Source of the DNA: Typhlomys cinereus
Lineage: Eukaryota; Chordata; Mammalia; Rodentia; Platacanthomyidae
Assembly: GCA_023101885.1 (NCBI GenBank)
Contig: JALPQD010000835.1
Span: 433,844 to 497,843 of the forward strand
Length of the DNA stretch: 64,000 nucleotides
Direction: 5' to 3'
Each line of letters starts with the position of its first letter. The first letter of the stretch is position 1. The translations under genes and the position numbers were made by a program. Shown one piece after another: positions 37,911-52,029 of this stretch. The notes beneath the pieces are model-generated. The model made no database searches, had not been told where the DNA came from, and saw only the letters and a program-made list of their open reading frames with translations.

Positions 37911-39637
37911 GTGAACCAAGTGAGGAGGACTTAGAGTCAAAAGTCGGAGGTGCACTTCTTGGGGATAAGTATCCTACAGAAGATTCTATATTGTTACACT
38001 TTGTGTTCAGGAGAAGATCATAATTGTTTTGTGACATTCTCATATAACATGTTCACGCAGGCCATGATTTTGCAAAAGAGTGAACCAAGCGGAGGATTCA
38101 CAGTCAAATGTTGGAATTTCATTTGTAAGGGACAAGTATCCTAGAGAAGTTCCTATACTATACCATTTATGTTCAGGCGAAAGTCATACTTGTTTTGTGA
38201 CATTTGAATGGCACATGAGCACACAGGCCATGATTTTACAAAATAGTGAACCAAGTGAGGAGGACTCTGAGTTAAATGTTGCAAGTGCACTTCTTTAGGA
38301 TAAGTATCCTACAGAAGATTCTATATTGTAACTCTTTGTGTTCAGGAGGAAATCACACTTGTTTTACGACGTTTCCATGAAACATGTTCAGGCATGTCGT
38401 TCCCTTCCAAAATAGTGAACCCAGTGAAGAGGGCTCACAGTCATATGTCGCACGTGCATTTCTTTTGGAAGTCATATGTAGCATGTGCACTTCTTTGGCA
38501 AAAGTATCCTACACAGGTTTCTAGACTGTAAAACTTTGTATTCTGGAGCAAACTACATTTGTTTTGTGGTGATTCTACCAACTATGTTCAGGCTTATGAT
38601 GAGCTTGATGACGCATAAAATTCACATTTTCCACTATCTCTTCTCAGTGATAAGAATCCTGTAGATGTTCCTAGGTTGTAACTTTTTATCTTCAGGAGAA
38701 ATTCACACTGGTTTTGTGATGTTGTCATAGAATATTGTCACGCAAGCCTTGATTTTCCAAAAGAGTGAACCAAGTGAGGAGGACTAAGAGTAAAATGTTG
38801 GAGGTGCACTTCTTAGGGATAAGTATCCTACAGAAGATTCTATAGTGTTACACTTTGTGCTCAGGAGAAGATCATACTTGTTTTGTGACATTCGCATACA
38901 ACATGTTCATGCAGGCCATCATTTTCCAAAAGAATGAACCAAGTGCGGAAGATTCGGTCAAATGTTGGAATTTCACTTCTTAGGGTTAAGTATCCTAGAG
39001 AATTTCCTATACTATAACATTTGTGTTCTGGCAAAAATCATACTTGTTTTGTGACATTTGAATGGCACATGTTCACACCGGCCATGATTTTACAAAATTG
39101 TGAACCAAGTGAGGAGGATACTGAGTTAAATATTGCAAGTGCACTTCTTTAGGATAAGTATCGTACAGAAGTTTCTATATTGCAACTCGTTGTGTTCAGG
39201 ATGAAAACACACTTGTTTTACGACGTTTCCATGAAACTTGTTCATGCATGTTGTTCCCTTCCAGAATAGTGAAGCAAGTGAAGAGGACTCACAGTCATTT
39301 GTAGCATGTACACTTCTTTGGGAAGTAATATGTAGCATGTGTACTTTTTTGGGATAAGTATCCTACACAGGTTTCTAGACTGTAGTACTTTGTATTCTGG
39401 AGCAAACAACATTTGTTTTGTGCTGATTCTAACAACTATGTTCAGGCTTGTAATGAACCTTAAAATATTGACCAAGTGAGGACGTGTCAAATTCACATGT
39501 TTCTCTTTCTATTCTCAGTGATTAGAATCCTGTACATGTTCACCTTTGTTGTACCTTTTTATGTTCTGGAGAAACTCACACTACTTTTGTGACGTTTTCA
39601 TGGCATATGTTCATGCAGGCCTTTATTTTCCAAAACA
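37911..39637 (+). repeat. Duplicated b4-b7 segment, copy 1 (with 17-bp deletion)
   Basis: It matches 45398-47141 almost throughout. Shared marks include the same two-base loss in E (accaagcggagg instead of accaagtgcggagg, near 38088 and 45575) and the same atactataccatttatg. The copies differ by a 17-bp loss near 38606-38609, where gagcttga is joined straight to tgacgcat. The lost bases are aaataatgaccaagtga, flanked by a short ga/tga repeat. Confidence 0.85.
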
Positions 39638-41209
39638 GTGAACCAAGTGAGGAGGACTGAGAGTCAAATGATGGAGGTGCACTTCTTAGGGATAAGTATC
39701 CTACAGAAGATTTTATAGTTATACTTTGAGTTCAGGACTGGATCATACTTGTTTTGCGACACTCGCATACAACATGTTCAAGCAGGCCATGATTTTACAA
39801 AAGAGTGAACCAAGTGAGGAGGACTCTGAGTTAAATGTTGCAAGTACACTTCTTTAGGATAAGTATCGTACAGAAGTTTCTATATTGTAACTCTTTGTGT
39901 TCAGGAGGAATCACACTAGATTCACGATGTTTCCGTGAAACATGTTCAGCATGCCATTCCCTTCCAAAACAGTGAACCACGTGAAGGGGACTCACAGTCA
40001 TATGTAGCATGTGCACTTCTTTGGGAAGTCATATGTAGCATGTGCACTTCTTTGGGATAAGTATCCTACACAGGTTTCTAGACGGTAAAACTTTGTATTC
40101 TGGAGGAAACAACATTTGTTTTGTGCTAATTCTACCAACTATGTTCAGGCTTGTAATGAGCTTGAAAAGAGTGACCAAGTGAGGACGCGTCAAATTCACA
40201 TGTTTCACTTTCTCTTCTCAGTGATAAGAATCCTGTAGATGTTCATACGTTGTAACTTTTTATGTTCAGGAGAAATTCACACTGGTTTTGTGACATTTTC
40301 ATGGAATATGGTCAAACAGGCCTTGATTTTCCAAACAATGAAACAAGTGATGAGGACTGAGGGTCTAATGTTGGAGGTGCACTTCTTAGGGATAAGTATC
40401 CTACAGAAGATTCTATAGTATTACACTTTGTGCTCAGGAGAAGATCATACTTGTTTTGTGACATTTGCATACAACATGTTCACGCAGGCCATGATTTTCC
40501 AAAAGGGTGAACCAAGTGTGGAGGATTCAGTCAAATGTTGGAATTTCACTTCTTAGGGTTACGTATCCTAGAGAAGTTCCTATACTGTAACATTTGTGTT
40601 CTGGTGAAAATCATACTTGTTTTGTGACATTTGAATGGCACATGTTCACACCGGCCATGATTTTACAAAATAGTGAACCAAGTGAGGAGGACACTGAGTT
40701 AAATGTTGCAAGTGCACTTCTTTAGGATAAGTATCGTACAGAAGTTTCTATATTGCAACTCGTTGTGTTCAGGAGGAAAACACACTTGTTTTACGACGTT
40801 TCCATGAAACTTGTTCATGCATGTTGTTCCCTTCCAGAAGAGTGAAGCAAGTGAAGAGGACTCACAGTCATTTGTAGCATGTACACTTCTTTGGGAAGTA
40901 ATATGTAGCATGTGTACTTTTTTGGGATAGTATCCTACACAGGTTTCTAGACTGTAGTACTTTGTATTCTGGAGCAAACAACATTTGTTTTGTGCTGATT
41001 CTAACAACTATGTTCAGGCTTGTAATGAACCTTAAAATATTGACCAAGTGAGGACGTGTCAAATTCACATGTTTCTCTTTCTATTCTCAGTGATTAGAAT
41101 CCTGTACATGTTCACCTTTGTTGTACCTTTTTATGTTCTGGAGAAACTCACACTACTTTTGTGACGTTTTCATGGAATATGTTCATGCAGGCCTTTATTT
41201 TCCAAAACA
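39638..41209 (+). repeat. 9-monomer unit b5-b6 (1,572 bp) followed by a second partial copy
   Basis: It runs from D1 at 39638 through b6 (40338) to the next D1 at 41210, exactly 1,572 bp. Sequence from about 39100 recurs near 40680 and the b5 block at 41210 repeats that at 39638, including aacatgttcagcatgccattc near 39943 and 41514. The composition, tetramer plus pentamer, matches the 9-mers at 6-3149 but uses a different pentamer. Confidence 0.85.
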
Positions 41210-44200
41210 GTGAACCAAGTGAGGAGGACTGAGAGTCAAATGATGGAGGTGCACTTCTTAGGGATAAGTATCCTACAGAAGATTTTATAGTTATACTTTG
41301 AGTTCAGGACTGGATCATACTTGTTTTGCGACACTCGCATACAACATGTTCAAGCAGGCCATGATTTTACAAAAGAGTGAACCAAGTGAGGAGGACTCTG
41401 AGTTAAATGTTGCAAGTACACTTCTTTAGGATAAGTATCGTACAGAAGTTTCTATATTGTAACTCTTTGTGTTCAGGAGGAATCACACTAGATTCACGAT
41501 GTTTCCGTGAAACATGTTCAGCATGCCATTCCCTTCCAAAACAGTGAACCACGTGAAGGGGACTCACAGTCATATGTAGCATGTGCACTTCTTTGGGAAG
41601 TCATATGTAGCATGTGCACTTCTTTGGGATAAGTATCCTACACAGGTTTCTAGACGGTAAAACTTTGTATTCTGGAGGAAACAACATTTGTTTTGTGCTG
41701 ATTCTACCAACTATGTTCAGGCTTTTAATGACCTTGAAAATACTGACCAAGTGAGGACACGTCAAATTCACATGTTTCACTTTCTCTTCTCAGTGATAAG
41801 AATCCTGTAGATGTTCATACGTTGTAACTTTTTATGTTCAGGAGAAATTCACACTGGTTTTGTGACGTTTTCATGGAATATGTTCACGCAGCCCTTGATT
41901 TTTGAAAATAGTGGACCAAGTGAGTAGGACTTAGAGTCAAATGTTGGAGGTGCACTTCTTAGGGATAAGTATCCTATAGAAGATTCTATATTGTTACACT
42001 TTGTGTTCAGGAGAAGATCATAATTGTTTTGTGACATTCTCATACAACATATTCACGCAGGCCATGATTTTCCAAAAGAGTGAACCAAGTGCAGAGGATT
42101 CAGTCAAATGTTGGAATTTAACTTCTTAGGGACAAGTATCCTAGAGAAGTTCCTATACTGTGACATTTGTGTTCAGGCAAAAATCATAGTTATTTTGTGA
42201 CCTTTGTATGGCACATGTTCGCACAGGCCATGATTTTACAAAATTTTGAACCAAGTGAGGTGGACTCTGAGTTAAATGTTGCAAGTGCACTTCTTTACCA
42301 TAAGGATCATACAGAAGTTTCTATATTGTAACTCTTTGTGTTGAGGAGGAAATCACATGTGTTTTATGACGTTTCCATGAAACATGTTCAGGCATGTCGT
42401 TCCCTTCCAGAATAGTGAACCAAGTGAAGAGGACTCACAGTCATATGTAGCATGTGCACTCTTTTGGGATGTCATGTGTAGAATGTGCATTTGTTTGGGA
42501 TAAGTATCCTATACAGGTTTCTAGACTATAATACTTTGTATTCTGAAGCAAACAACATTTGTTTTGTGCTGATTCTAACAACTATGTTCAGGCTTGTAAT
42601 GAACCTTAAAATAGTGACCAAGTGAGGACGCGTCAAATTCACATGTTTCTCTCTCTATTCTCAGTGATTAGAATCCTGTAGATGTTCATAGGTTGTAACT
42701 TTTTAATGTTCCGGAGAAACTCACACTGGTTTTGTGACGTTTTCATGGAATATGTTCACGCAGGCCTTGATTTTCCAAAACAGTGAACCAAGTGAGGAGG
42801 ACTTAGAGTCAAAAGTCGGAGGTGCACTTCTTGGGGATAAGTATCCTACAGAAGATTCTATATTGTTACACTTTGTGTTCAGGAGAAGATCATAATTGTT
42901 TTGTGACATTCTCATATAACATGTTCACGCAGGCCATGATTTTCCAAAAGAGTGAACCAAGTGCGGAGGATTCACAGTCAAATGTTGGAATTTCATTTGT
43001 AAGGGACAAGTATCCTAGAGAAGTTCCTATACTGTACTATTTGTGTTCAGGCGAAAGTCATACTTGTTTTGTGACATTTGAATGGCACATGAGCACACAG
43101 GCCATGATTTTACAAAATAGTGAACCAAGTGAGGAGGACTCTGAGTTAAATGTTGCAAGTGCACTTCTTTAGGATAAGTATCCTACAGAAGTTTCTATAT
43201 TGTAACTCTTTGTGTTCAGGAGGAAATCACACTTGTTTTACGACGTTTCCATGAAACATGTTCAGGCATGTCGTTCCCTTCCAATATAGTGAACCAAGTG
43301 AAGAGGGCTCACAGTCATATGTCGCACGTGCACTTGTTTTGGAAGTCATATGTAGCATGTGCACTTCTTTGGCAAAAGTATCCTACACAGGTTTCTAGAC
43401 TGTAAAACTTTGTATTCTGGAGCAAACTACATTTGTTTTGTGGTGATTCTACCAACTATGTTCAGGCTTATGATGAGCTTGAAAATAATGACCAAGTGAT
43501 GACGCATCTATTTCACATTTTCCACTATCTCTTCTCAGTGATAAGAATCCTGTAGATGTTCATACGTTGTAACTTTTTATGTTCAGGAGAAATTCACACT
43601 GGTTTTGTGACATTTTCATGGAATATGGTCAAACAGGCCTTGATTTTCCAAAACAATGAAACAAGTGATGAGGACTGAGGGTCAAATGTTGGAGGTGCAC
43701 TTCTTAGGGATAAGTATCCTACAGAAGATTCCATAGTGTTACACTTTGTGCTCAGGAGAAGATCATACTTGTTTTGTGACATTTGCATACAACATGTTCA
43801 CGCAGGCCATTATTTTCCAAAAGGGTGAACCAAGTGTGGAGGATTCAGTCAAATGTTGGAATTTCACTTCTTATGGTTAAGTATTCTAGAGAAGTTCCTA
43901 TACTGTAACATTTGTGTTCTGGCGAAAATAACACTTGTTTTGTGACATTTGAATGGACCATGTTCGCACAGGACATGATTTTACAAAATAGTGAACCAAG
44001 TGAGGAGGACTCTGAGTTAAATGTAGCAAGTTCAATTCTGTAGGAGAAGTGTCATACACAAGTTTCTATATTGTAACTCTTTGTGTTCAGGAGGAAATCA
44101 CACTTGTTTTACGACATTTCCATGAAACATGTTCATGCATGCCGTTCCCTTCCAAAATAGTGAATCAAGGGAAGAGTACTCACAGTCATATGTAGCATGT

Positions 44201-45397
44201 GCACTTCCTTGGGATGTCATATGTTGCATGTGCACTTCTTTGGGATAAATATCGTACACAGGTTTCTAGACTGTAAAACTTTGTATTCTAGAGCAAACAA
44301 CATTTGTTTTGTGCTGATTCTACCAACTATGTTCAGGCTTGTAGTGAGCTTAAAAATAGTGACCAAGTGAGAACGCGTCAAATTCACATGTTTCACCTTC
44401 TCTTCTCAGTGATTAGAATCCTGTAGATGTTCTTACGTTGGAACATTTTATGTTCAGGAGAATTTCACACTGGTTTTGTGACATTTTCATGGAATATGTT
44501 CACGCAGCCCTTGATTTTTGAAAATAGTGGATCAAGTGAGTAGGACTTAAAGTCAAATGTTGGAGGTGCACTTCTTAGGGATAAGTATCCTACAGAAGAT
44601 TCTATATTGTTACACTTTGTGTTCAGGAGAAGATAATATTTGTTTTGTGACATTCTCATACAACATATTCACGCAGGCCATAATTTTCCAAAAGAGTGAT
44701 CCACGTGCAGAGGATTCAGTCAAATGTTGGAATTTAACCTCTTAGGGACAAGTATCCTAGAGAAGTTCCTATACTGTAACATTTGTGTTCAGGAAAAATC
44801 ATACTTATTTTGTGACATTTGTATGGCACATGTTCGCCCAGGCCATGATTTTACAAAATTTTGAACCAAGTGAGGTGGACTCTGAGTTAAATGTTGCAAG
44901 TGCACTTCTTTACGATAAGGATCATACAGAAGTTTCTATATTGTAACTCTTTGTGTAGAGGAGGAAATCACACGTGCTTTATGACGTTTCCATGAAACAT
45001 GTTCAGGTATGTCGTTCCCTTCCAGAATAGTGAACCAAGTGAAGAGGACTCACAGTCATATGTAGCATGTGCACTCCTTTGGGAAGTCATGTGTAGAATG
45101 TGCATTTGTTTGGGATAAGTATCCTATACAGGTTTCTAGACTATAATACTTTGTATTCTGAAGCAAACAACATTTGTTTTGTGCTGATTCTAACAACTAT
45201 GTTCAGGCTTGTAATGAACCTTAAAATAGTGACCAAGTGAGGACGCGTCAAATTCACATGTTTCTCTCTCTATTCTCAGTGATTAGAATCCTGTAGATGT
45301 TCATAGGTTGTAACTTTTTAATGTTCCGGAGAAACTCACACTGCTTTTGTGACGTTTTCATGGAATATGTTCACGCAGGCCTTGATTTTCCAAAACA

Positions 45398-47141
45398 GTG
45401 AACCAAGTGAGGAGGACTTAGAGTCAAAAGTCGGAGGTGCACTTCTTGGGGATAAGTATCCTACAGAAGATTCTATATTGTTACACTTTGTGTTCAGGAG
45501 AAGATCATAATTGTTTTGTGACATTCTCATATAACATGTTCACGCAGGCCATGATTTTGCAAAAGAGTGAACCAAGCGGAGGATTCACAGTCAAATGTTG
45601 GAATTTCATTTGTAAGGGACAAGTATCCTAGAGAAGTTCCTATACTATACCATTTATGTTCAGGCGAAAGTCATACTTGTTTTGTGACATTTGAATGGCA
45701 CATGAGCACACAGGCCATGATTTTACAAAATAGTGAACCAAGTGAGGAGGACTCTGAGTTAAATGTTGCAAGTGCACTTCTTTAGGATAAGTATCCTACA
45801 GAAGATTCTATATTGTAACTCTTTGTGTTCAGGAGGAAATCACACTTGTTTTACGACGTTTCCATGAAACATGTTCAGGCATGTCGTTCCCTTCCAAAAT
45901 AGTGAACCCAGTGAAGAGGGCTCACAGTCATATGTCGCACGTGCATTTCTTTTGGAAGTCATATGTAGCATGTGCACTTCTTTGGCAAAAGTATCCTACA
46001 CAGGTTTCTAGACTGTAAAACTTTGTATTCTGGAGCAAACTACATTTGTTTTGTGGTGATTCTACCAACTATGTTCAGGCTTATGATGAGCTTGAAAATA
46101 ATGACCAAGTGATGACGCATAAAATTCACATTTTCCACTATCTCTTCTCAGTGATAAGAATCCTGTAGATGTTCCTAGGTTGTAACTTTTTATCTTCAGG
46201 AGAAATTCACACTGGTTTTGTGATGTTGTCATAGAATATTGTCACGCAAGCCTTGATTTTCCAAAACAGTGAACCAAGTGAGGAGGACTAAGAGTCAAAT
46301 GTTGGAGGTGCACTTCTTAGGGATAAGTATCCTACAGAAGATTCTATAGTGTTACACTTTGTGCTCAGGAGAAGATCATACTTGTTTTGTGACATTCGCA
46401 TACAACATGTTCATGCAGGCCATCATTTTCCAAAAGAATGAACCAAGTGCGGAAGATTCGGTCAAATGTTGGAATTTCACTTCTTAGGGTTAAGTATCCT
46501 AGAGAATTTCCTATACTATAACATTTGTGTTCTGGCAAAAATCATACTTGTTTTGTGACATTTGAATGGCACATGTTCACACCGGCCATGATTTTACAAA
46601 ATTGTGAACCAAGTGAGGAGGATACTGAGTTAAATATTGCAAGTGCACTTCTTTAGGATAAGTATCGTACAGAAGTTTCTATATTGCAACTCGTTGTGTT
46701 CAGGATGAAAACACACTTGTTTTACGACGTTTCCATGAAACTTGTTCATGCATGTTGTTCCCTTCCAGAATAGTGAAGCAAGTGAAGAGGACTCACAGTC
46801 ATTTGTAGCATGTACACTTCTTTGGGAAGTAATATGTAGCATGTGTACTTTTTTGGGATAAGTATCCTACACAGGTTTCTAGACTGTAGTACTTTGTATT
46901 CTGGAGCAAACAACATTTGTTTTGTGCTGATTCTAACAACTATGTTCAGGCTTGTAATGAACCTTAAAATATTGACCAAGTGAGGACGTGTCAAATTCAC
47001 AGGTTTCTCTTTCTATTCTCAGTGATTAGAATCCTGTACATGTTCACCTTTGTTGTACCTTTTTATGTTCTGGAGAAACTCACACTACTTTTGTGACGTT
47101 TTCATGGCATATGTTCATGCAGGCCTTTATTTTCCAAAACA
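45398..47141 (+). repeat. Duplicated b4-b7 segment, copy 2
   Basis: This is the counterpart of 37911-39637, offset by 7,487 bp before and 7,504 bp after the 17-bp deletion of copy 1. The C monomer is complete here (gagcttgaaaataatgacc). The segment shows that a block string of at least 1.7 kb was copied within the array at a distance of about 7.5 kb. Confidence 0.85.
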
Positions 47142-50100
47142 GTGAACCAAGTGAGGAGGACTGAGAGTCAAATGATGGAGGTGCACTTCTTAGGGATAAG
47201 TATCCTACAGAAGATTTTATAGTTATACTTTGAGTTCAGGACTGGATCATACTTGTTTTGCGACACTCGCATACAACATGTTCAAGCAGGCCATGATTTT
47301 ACAAAAGAGTGAACCAAGTGAGGAGGACTCTGAGTTAAATGTTGCAAGTACACTTCTTTAGGATAAGTATCGTACAGAAGTTTCTATATTGTAAATCTTT
47401 GTGTAAAGGAGGAAACCACACTTGTTTTATGACGTTTCCATGAAACATGTTCATGCATGTCGTTCCCTTCCAAAATAGTGAACCAAGTGAAAAGGACTGA
47501 CAGTCATATGTAGCACGTGCACTTCTTTGGGAAGTCATATATAGCATGTGCACTTCTTTGGGATGAGTATCCTACACAGGTTTCTAGACTGTAAAACTTT
47601 ATATTCTGGAGCAAACAACATTTGTTTTGTGCTGATTCTACCAACTATGTTCAGACTTGTATTGAGCTTGAAAATAGTGACCAAGTGAGGACACGTCAAA
47701 TTTACGTTTCACTTTCTCTTCTCAGTGATAAGAATCCTGTAGATGTTCATAGGTTGTAACTTTTTATGTTCAGGAGAAATTCACACTGTTTTTGTGACGT
47801 TTTCATGGAATATGTTCACGCAGCCCTTGATTTTTGAAAATAGTGGACCAAGTGAGTAGGACTTAGAGTCAAATGTTGGAGGTGCACTTCTTAGGGATAA
47901 GTATCCTATAGAAGATTCTATATTGTTACACTTTGTGTTCAGGAGAAGATCATAATTGTTTTGTGACATTCTCATACAATATATTCACGCAGGCCATGAT
48001 TTTCCAAAAGAGTGAACCAAGTGCAGAGGATTCAGTCAAATGTTGGAATTTAACTTCTTAGGGACAAGTATCCTAGAGAAGTTCCTATACTGTGACATTT
48101 GTGTTCAGGCAAAAATCATAGTTATTTTGTGACCTTTGTATGGCATATGTTCGCACAGGCCATGATTTTACAAAATTTTGAACCAAGTGAGGTGGACTCT
48201 GAGTTAAACGTTGCAAGTGTACTTCTTTACCATAAGGATCATACAGAAGTTTCTATATTGTAACTCTTTGTGTTGAGGAGGAAATCACACGTGTTTTATG
48301 ACGTTTCCATGAAACATGTTCAGGCATGTCATTCCCTTCCAGAATAGTGAACCAAGTGAAGAGGACTCACAGTCATATGTAGCATGTGCACTCCTTTGGG
48401 ATGTCATGTATAGAATGTGCATTTGTTTGGGATAAGTATCCTATACAGGTTTCTAGACTATAATACTTTGTATTCTGAAGCAAACAACATTTGTTTTGTG
48501 CTGATTCTACCAACTATGTTCAGGCTTGTAATGAACCTTAAAATAGTGACCAAGTGAGGACGCGTCAAATTCACATGTTTCTCTCTCTATTCTCAGTGAT
48601 TAGAATCCTGTAGATGTTCATAGGTTGTAACTTTTTAATGTTCCGGAGAAACTCACACTGGTTTTGTGACGTTTTCATGGAATATGTTCACGCAGGCCTT
48701 GATTTTCCAAAACAGTGAACCAAGTGAGGAGGACTTAGAGTCAAAAGTCGGAGGTGCACTTCTTGGGGATAAGTATCCTACAGAAGATTCTATATTGTTA
48801 CACTTTGTGTTCAGGAGAAGATCATAATTGTTTTGTGACATTCTCATATAACATGTTCACGCAGGCCATGATTTTCCAAAAGAGTGAACCAAGTGCGGAG
48901 AATTCACAGTCAAATGTTGGAATTTCATTTGTAAGGGACAAGTATCCTAGAGAAGTTCCTATACTGTACCATTTGTGTTCAGGCGAAAGTCATACTTGTT
49001 TTGTGACATTTGAATGGCACATGAGCACACAGGCCATGATTTTACAAAATAGTGAACCAAGTGAGGAGGACTCTGAGTTAAATGTTGCAAGTGCACTTCT
49101 TTAGGATAAGTATCCTACAGAAGTTTCTATATTGTAACTCTTTGTGTTCAGGAGGAAATCACACTTGTTTTACGACGTTTCCATGAAACATGTTCAGGCA
49201 TGTCGTTCCCTTCCAAAATAGTGAACCAAGTGAAGAGGGCTCACAGTCATATGTCGCACGTGCACTTCTTTTGGAAGTCATATGTAGCATGTGCACTTCT
49301 TTGGCAAAAGTATCCTACACAGGTTTCTAGACTGTAAAACTTTATATTCTGGAGCAAACTACATTTGTTTTGTGGTGATTCTACCAACTATGTTCAGGCT
49401 TAGGATGAGCTTGAAAATAATGACCAAGTGATGACGCATCAAATTCACATTTTCCACTATCTCTTCTCAGTGATAAGAATCCTGTAGATGTTCCTAGGTT
49501 GTAACTTTTTATCTTCAGGAGAAATTCACACTGGTTTTGTGATGTTGTCATAGAATATTTTCACGCAAGCCTTGATTTTCCAAAACAGTGAACCAAGTGA
49601 GGAGGACTAAGAGTCAAATGTTGGAGGTGCACTTCTTAGGGATAAGTATCCTACAGAAGATTCTATAGTGTTACACTTTGTGCTCAGGAGAAGATCATAC
49701 TTGTTTTGTGACATTCGCATACAACATGTTCATGCAGGCCATCATTTTCCAAAAGAATGAACCAAGTGCGGAGGATTCGGTCAAATGTTGGAATTTCACT
49801 TCTTAGGGTTAAGTATCCTAGAGAATTTCCTATACTATAACATTTGTGTTCTGGCAAAAATCATACTTGTTTTGTGACATTTGAATGGCACATGTTCACA
49901 CCGGCCATGATTTTACAAAATAGTGAACCAAGTGAGGAGGACACTGAGTTAAATGTTGCAAGTGCACTTCTTTAGGATAAGTATCGTACAGAAGTTTCTA
50001 TATTGCAACTCGTTGTGTTCAGGAGGAAAACACACTTGTTTTACGACGTTTCCATGAAACTTGTTCATGCATGTTGTTCCCTTCCAGAAGAGTGAAGCAA

Positions 50101-50458
50101 GTGAAGAGGACTCACAGTCATTTGTAGTATGTACACTTCTTTGGGAAGTAATATGTAGCATGTGTACTTTTTTGGGATAAGTATCCTACACAGGTTTCTA
50201 GACTGTAGTACTTTGTATTCTGGAGCAAACAACATTTGTTTTGTGCTGATTCTAACAACTATGTTCAGGCTTGTAATGAACCTTAAAATATTGACCAAGT
50301 GAGGACGTGTCAAATTCACATGTTTCTCTTTCTATTCTCAGTGATTAGAATCCTGTAGATGTTCATATGTTGTAACTTTTTATGTTCTGGAGAAACTCAC
50401 ACTACTTTTGTGACGTTTTCATGGAATATGTTCATGCAGGCCTTTATTTTCCAAAACA

Positions 50459-52029
50459 GTGAACCAAGTGAGGAGGACTGAGAGTCAAATGATGGAGGTG
50501 CACTTCTTAGGGATAAGTATCCTACAGAAGATTTTATAGTTATACTTTGAGTTCAGGACTGGATCATACTTGTTTTGCGACACTCGCATACAACATGTTC
50601 AAGCAGGCCATGATTTTACAAAAGAGTGAACCAAGTGAGGAGGACTCTGAGTTAAATGTTGCAAGTACACTTCTTTAGGATAAGTATCCTACAGAAGTTT
50701 CTATATTGTAACTCTTTGTGTTCAGGAGGAATCACACTAGATTCACGATGTTTCCGTGAAACATGTTCATGCATGTCATTCCCTTCCAAAACAGTGAACC
50801 ACGTGAGGGGACTCACAGTCATATGTAGCATGTGCACTTCTTTGGGAAGTCATATGTAGCATGTGCACTTCTTTGGGATAAGTATCCTACACATGTTTCT
50901 AGACGGTAAAACTTTGTATTCTGGAGGAAACAACATTTGTTTTGTGCTAATAATACCAACTATGTTCAGGCTTGTAATGAGCTTGAAGAGTGACCAAGTG
51001 AGGACACGTCAAATTCACATGTTTCACTCTCTCTTCTCAGTGATAAGAATCCTGTAGATGTTCATACGTTGTAACTTTTTATGTTCAGGAGAAATTCACA
51101 CTGGTTTTGTGACATTTTCATGGAATATGGTCAAACAGGCCTTGATTTTCCAATATAGTGAAACAAGTGATGAGGACTGAGGGTCAAATGTTGGAGGTGC
51201 ACTTCTTAGGGATAAGTATCCTACAGAAGATTCTATAGTGTTACACTTCGTGCTCAGGAGAAGATCATACTTGTTTTGTGACATTTGCATACAACATGTT
51301 CACGCAGGCCATGATTTTCCAAAAGGGTGAACCAAGTGTGGAGGATTCAGTCAAATGTTGGAATTTCACTTCTTAGGGTTAAGTATCCTAGAGAAGTTCC
51401 TATACTGTAACATTTGTGTTCTGGCGAAAATCATACTTGTTTTGTGACATTTGAATGGCACATGTTCACACCGGCCATGATTTTACAAAATAGTGAACCA
51501 AGTGAGGAGGACACTGAGTTAAATGTTGCAAGTGCACTTCTTTAGGATAAGTATCGTACAGAAGTTTCTATATTGCAACTCGTTGTGTTCAGGAGGAAAA
51601 CACACTTGTTTTACGACGTTTCCATGAAACTTGTTCATGCATGTTGTTCCCTTCCAGAAGAGTGAAGCAAGTGAAGAGGACTCACAGTCATTTGTAGTAT
51701 GTACACTTCTTTGGGAAGTAATATGTAGCATGTGTACTTTTTTGGGATAAGTATCTTACACAGGTATCTAGACTGTAGTACTTTGTATTCTGGAGCAAAC
51801 AATATTTGTTTTGTGCTGATTCTAACAACTATGTTCAAGCTTGTAATGAACCTTAAAATATTGACCAAGTGGGGACGTGTCAAATTCACATGTTTCTCAT
51901 TCTATTATCAGTGATTAGAATCCTGTAGATGTTCACCTTTGTTGTACCTTTTTATGTTCTGAGAAACTCACACTACTTTTGTGACGTTTTCATGGAATAT
52001 GATCATGCAGGCCTTTATTTTCCAAAACA
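50459..52029 (+). repeat. 9-monomer unit b5-b6, copy 1 (1,571 bp)
   Basis: D1 starts at 50459 and b6 at 51158. It is repeated at 52030-53599. Both copies share tgaaccacgtgaggggactc and gtgctaataataccaac, which mark them as duplicates of each other. Confidence 0.85.

Larger units (their letters stand above)
35297..44526 (+). repeat. Scrambled HOR2-type array, part 1 (b1-b2-b3-b4-b7-b5-b6-b5-b3-b4-b6)
   Basis: Block starts: 35297 b1, 36167 b2, 37039 b3, 37911 b4, 38765 b7, 39638 b5, 40338 b6, 41210 b5, 41911 b3, 42783 b4, 43656 b6. The opening b1-b2-b3-b4 matches the HOR2 order; after that b7 is added and b5 and b6 are shuffled. The C monomer at about 43490-43655 is chimeric: gatgacgcat and ccactatctc come from the b4-type C, while gttcatacgttg comes from the C that precedes b6. 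Confidence 0.82.
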
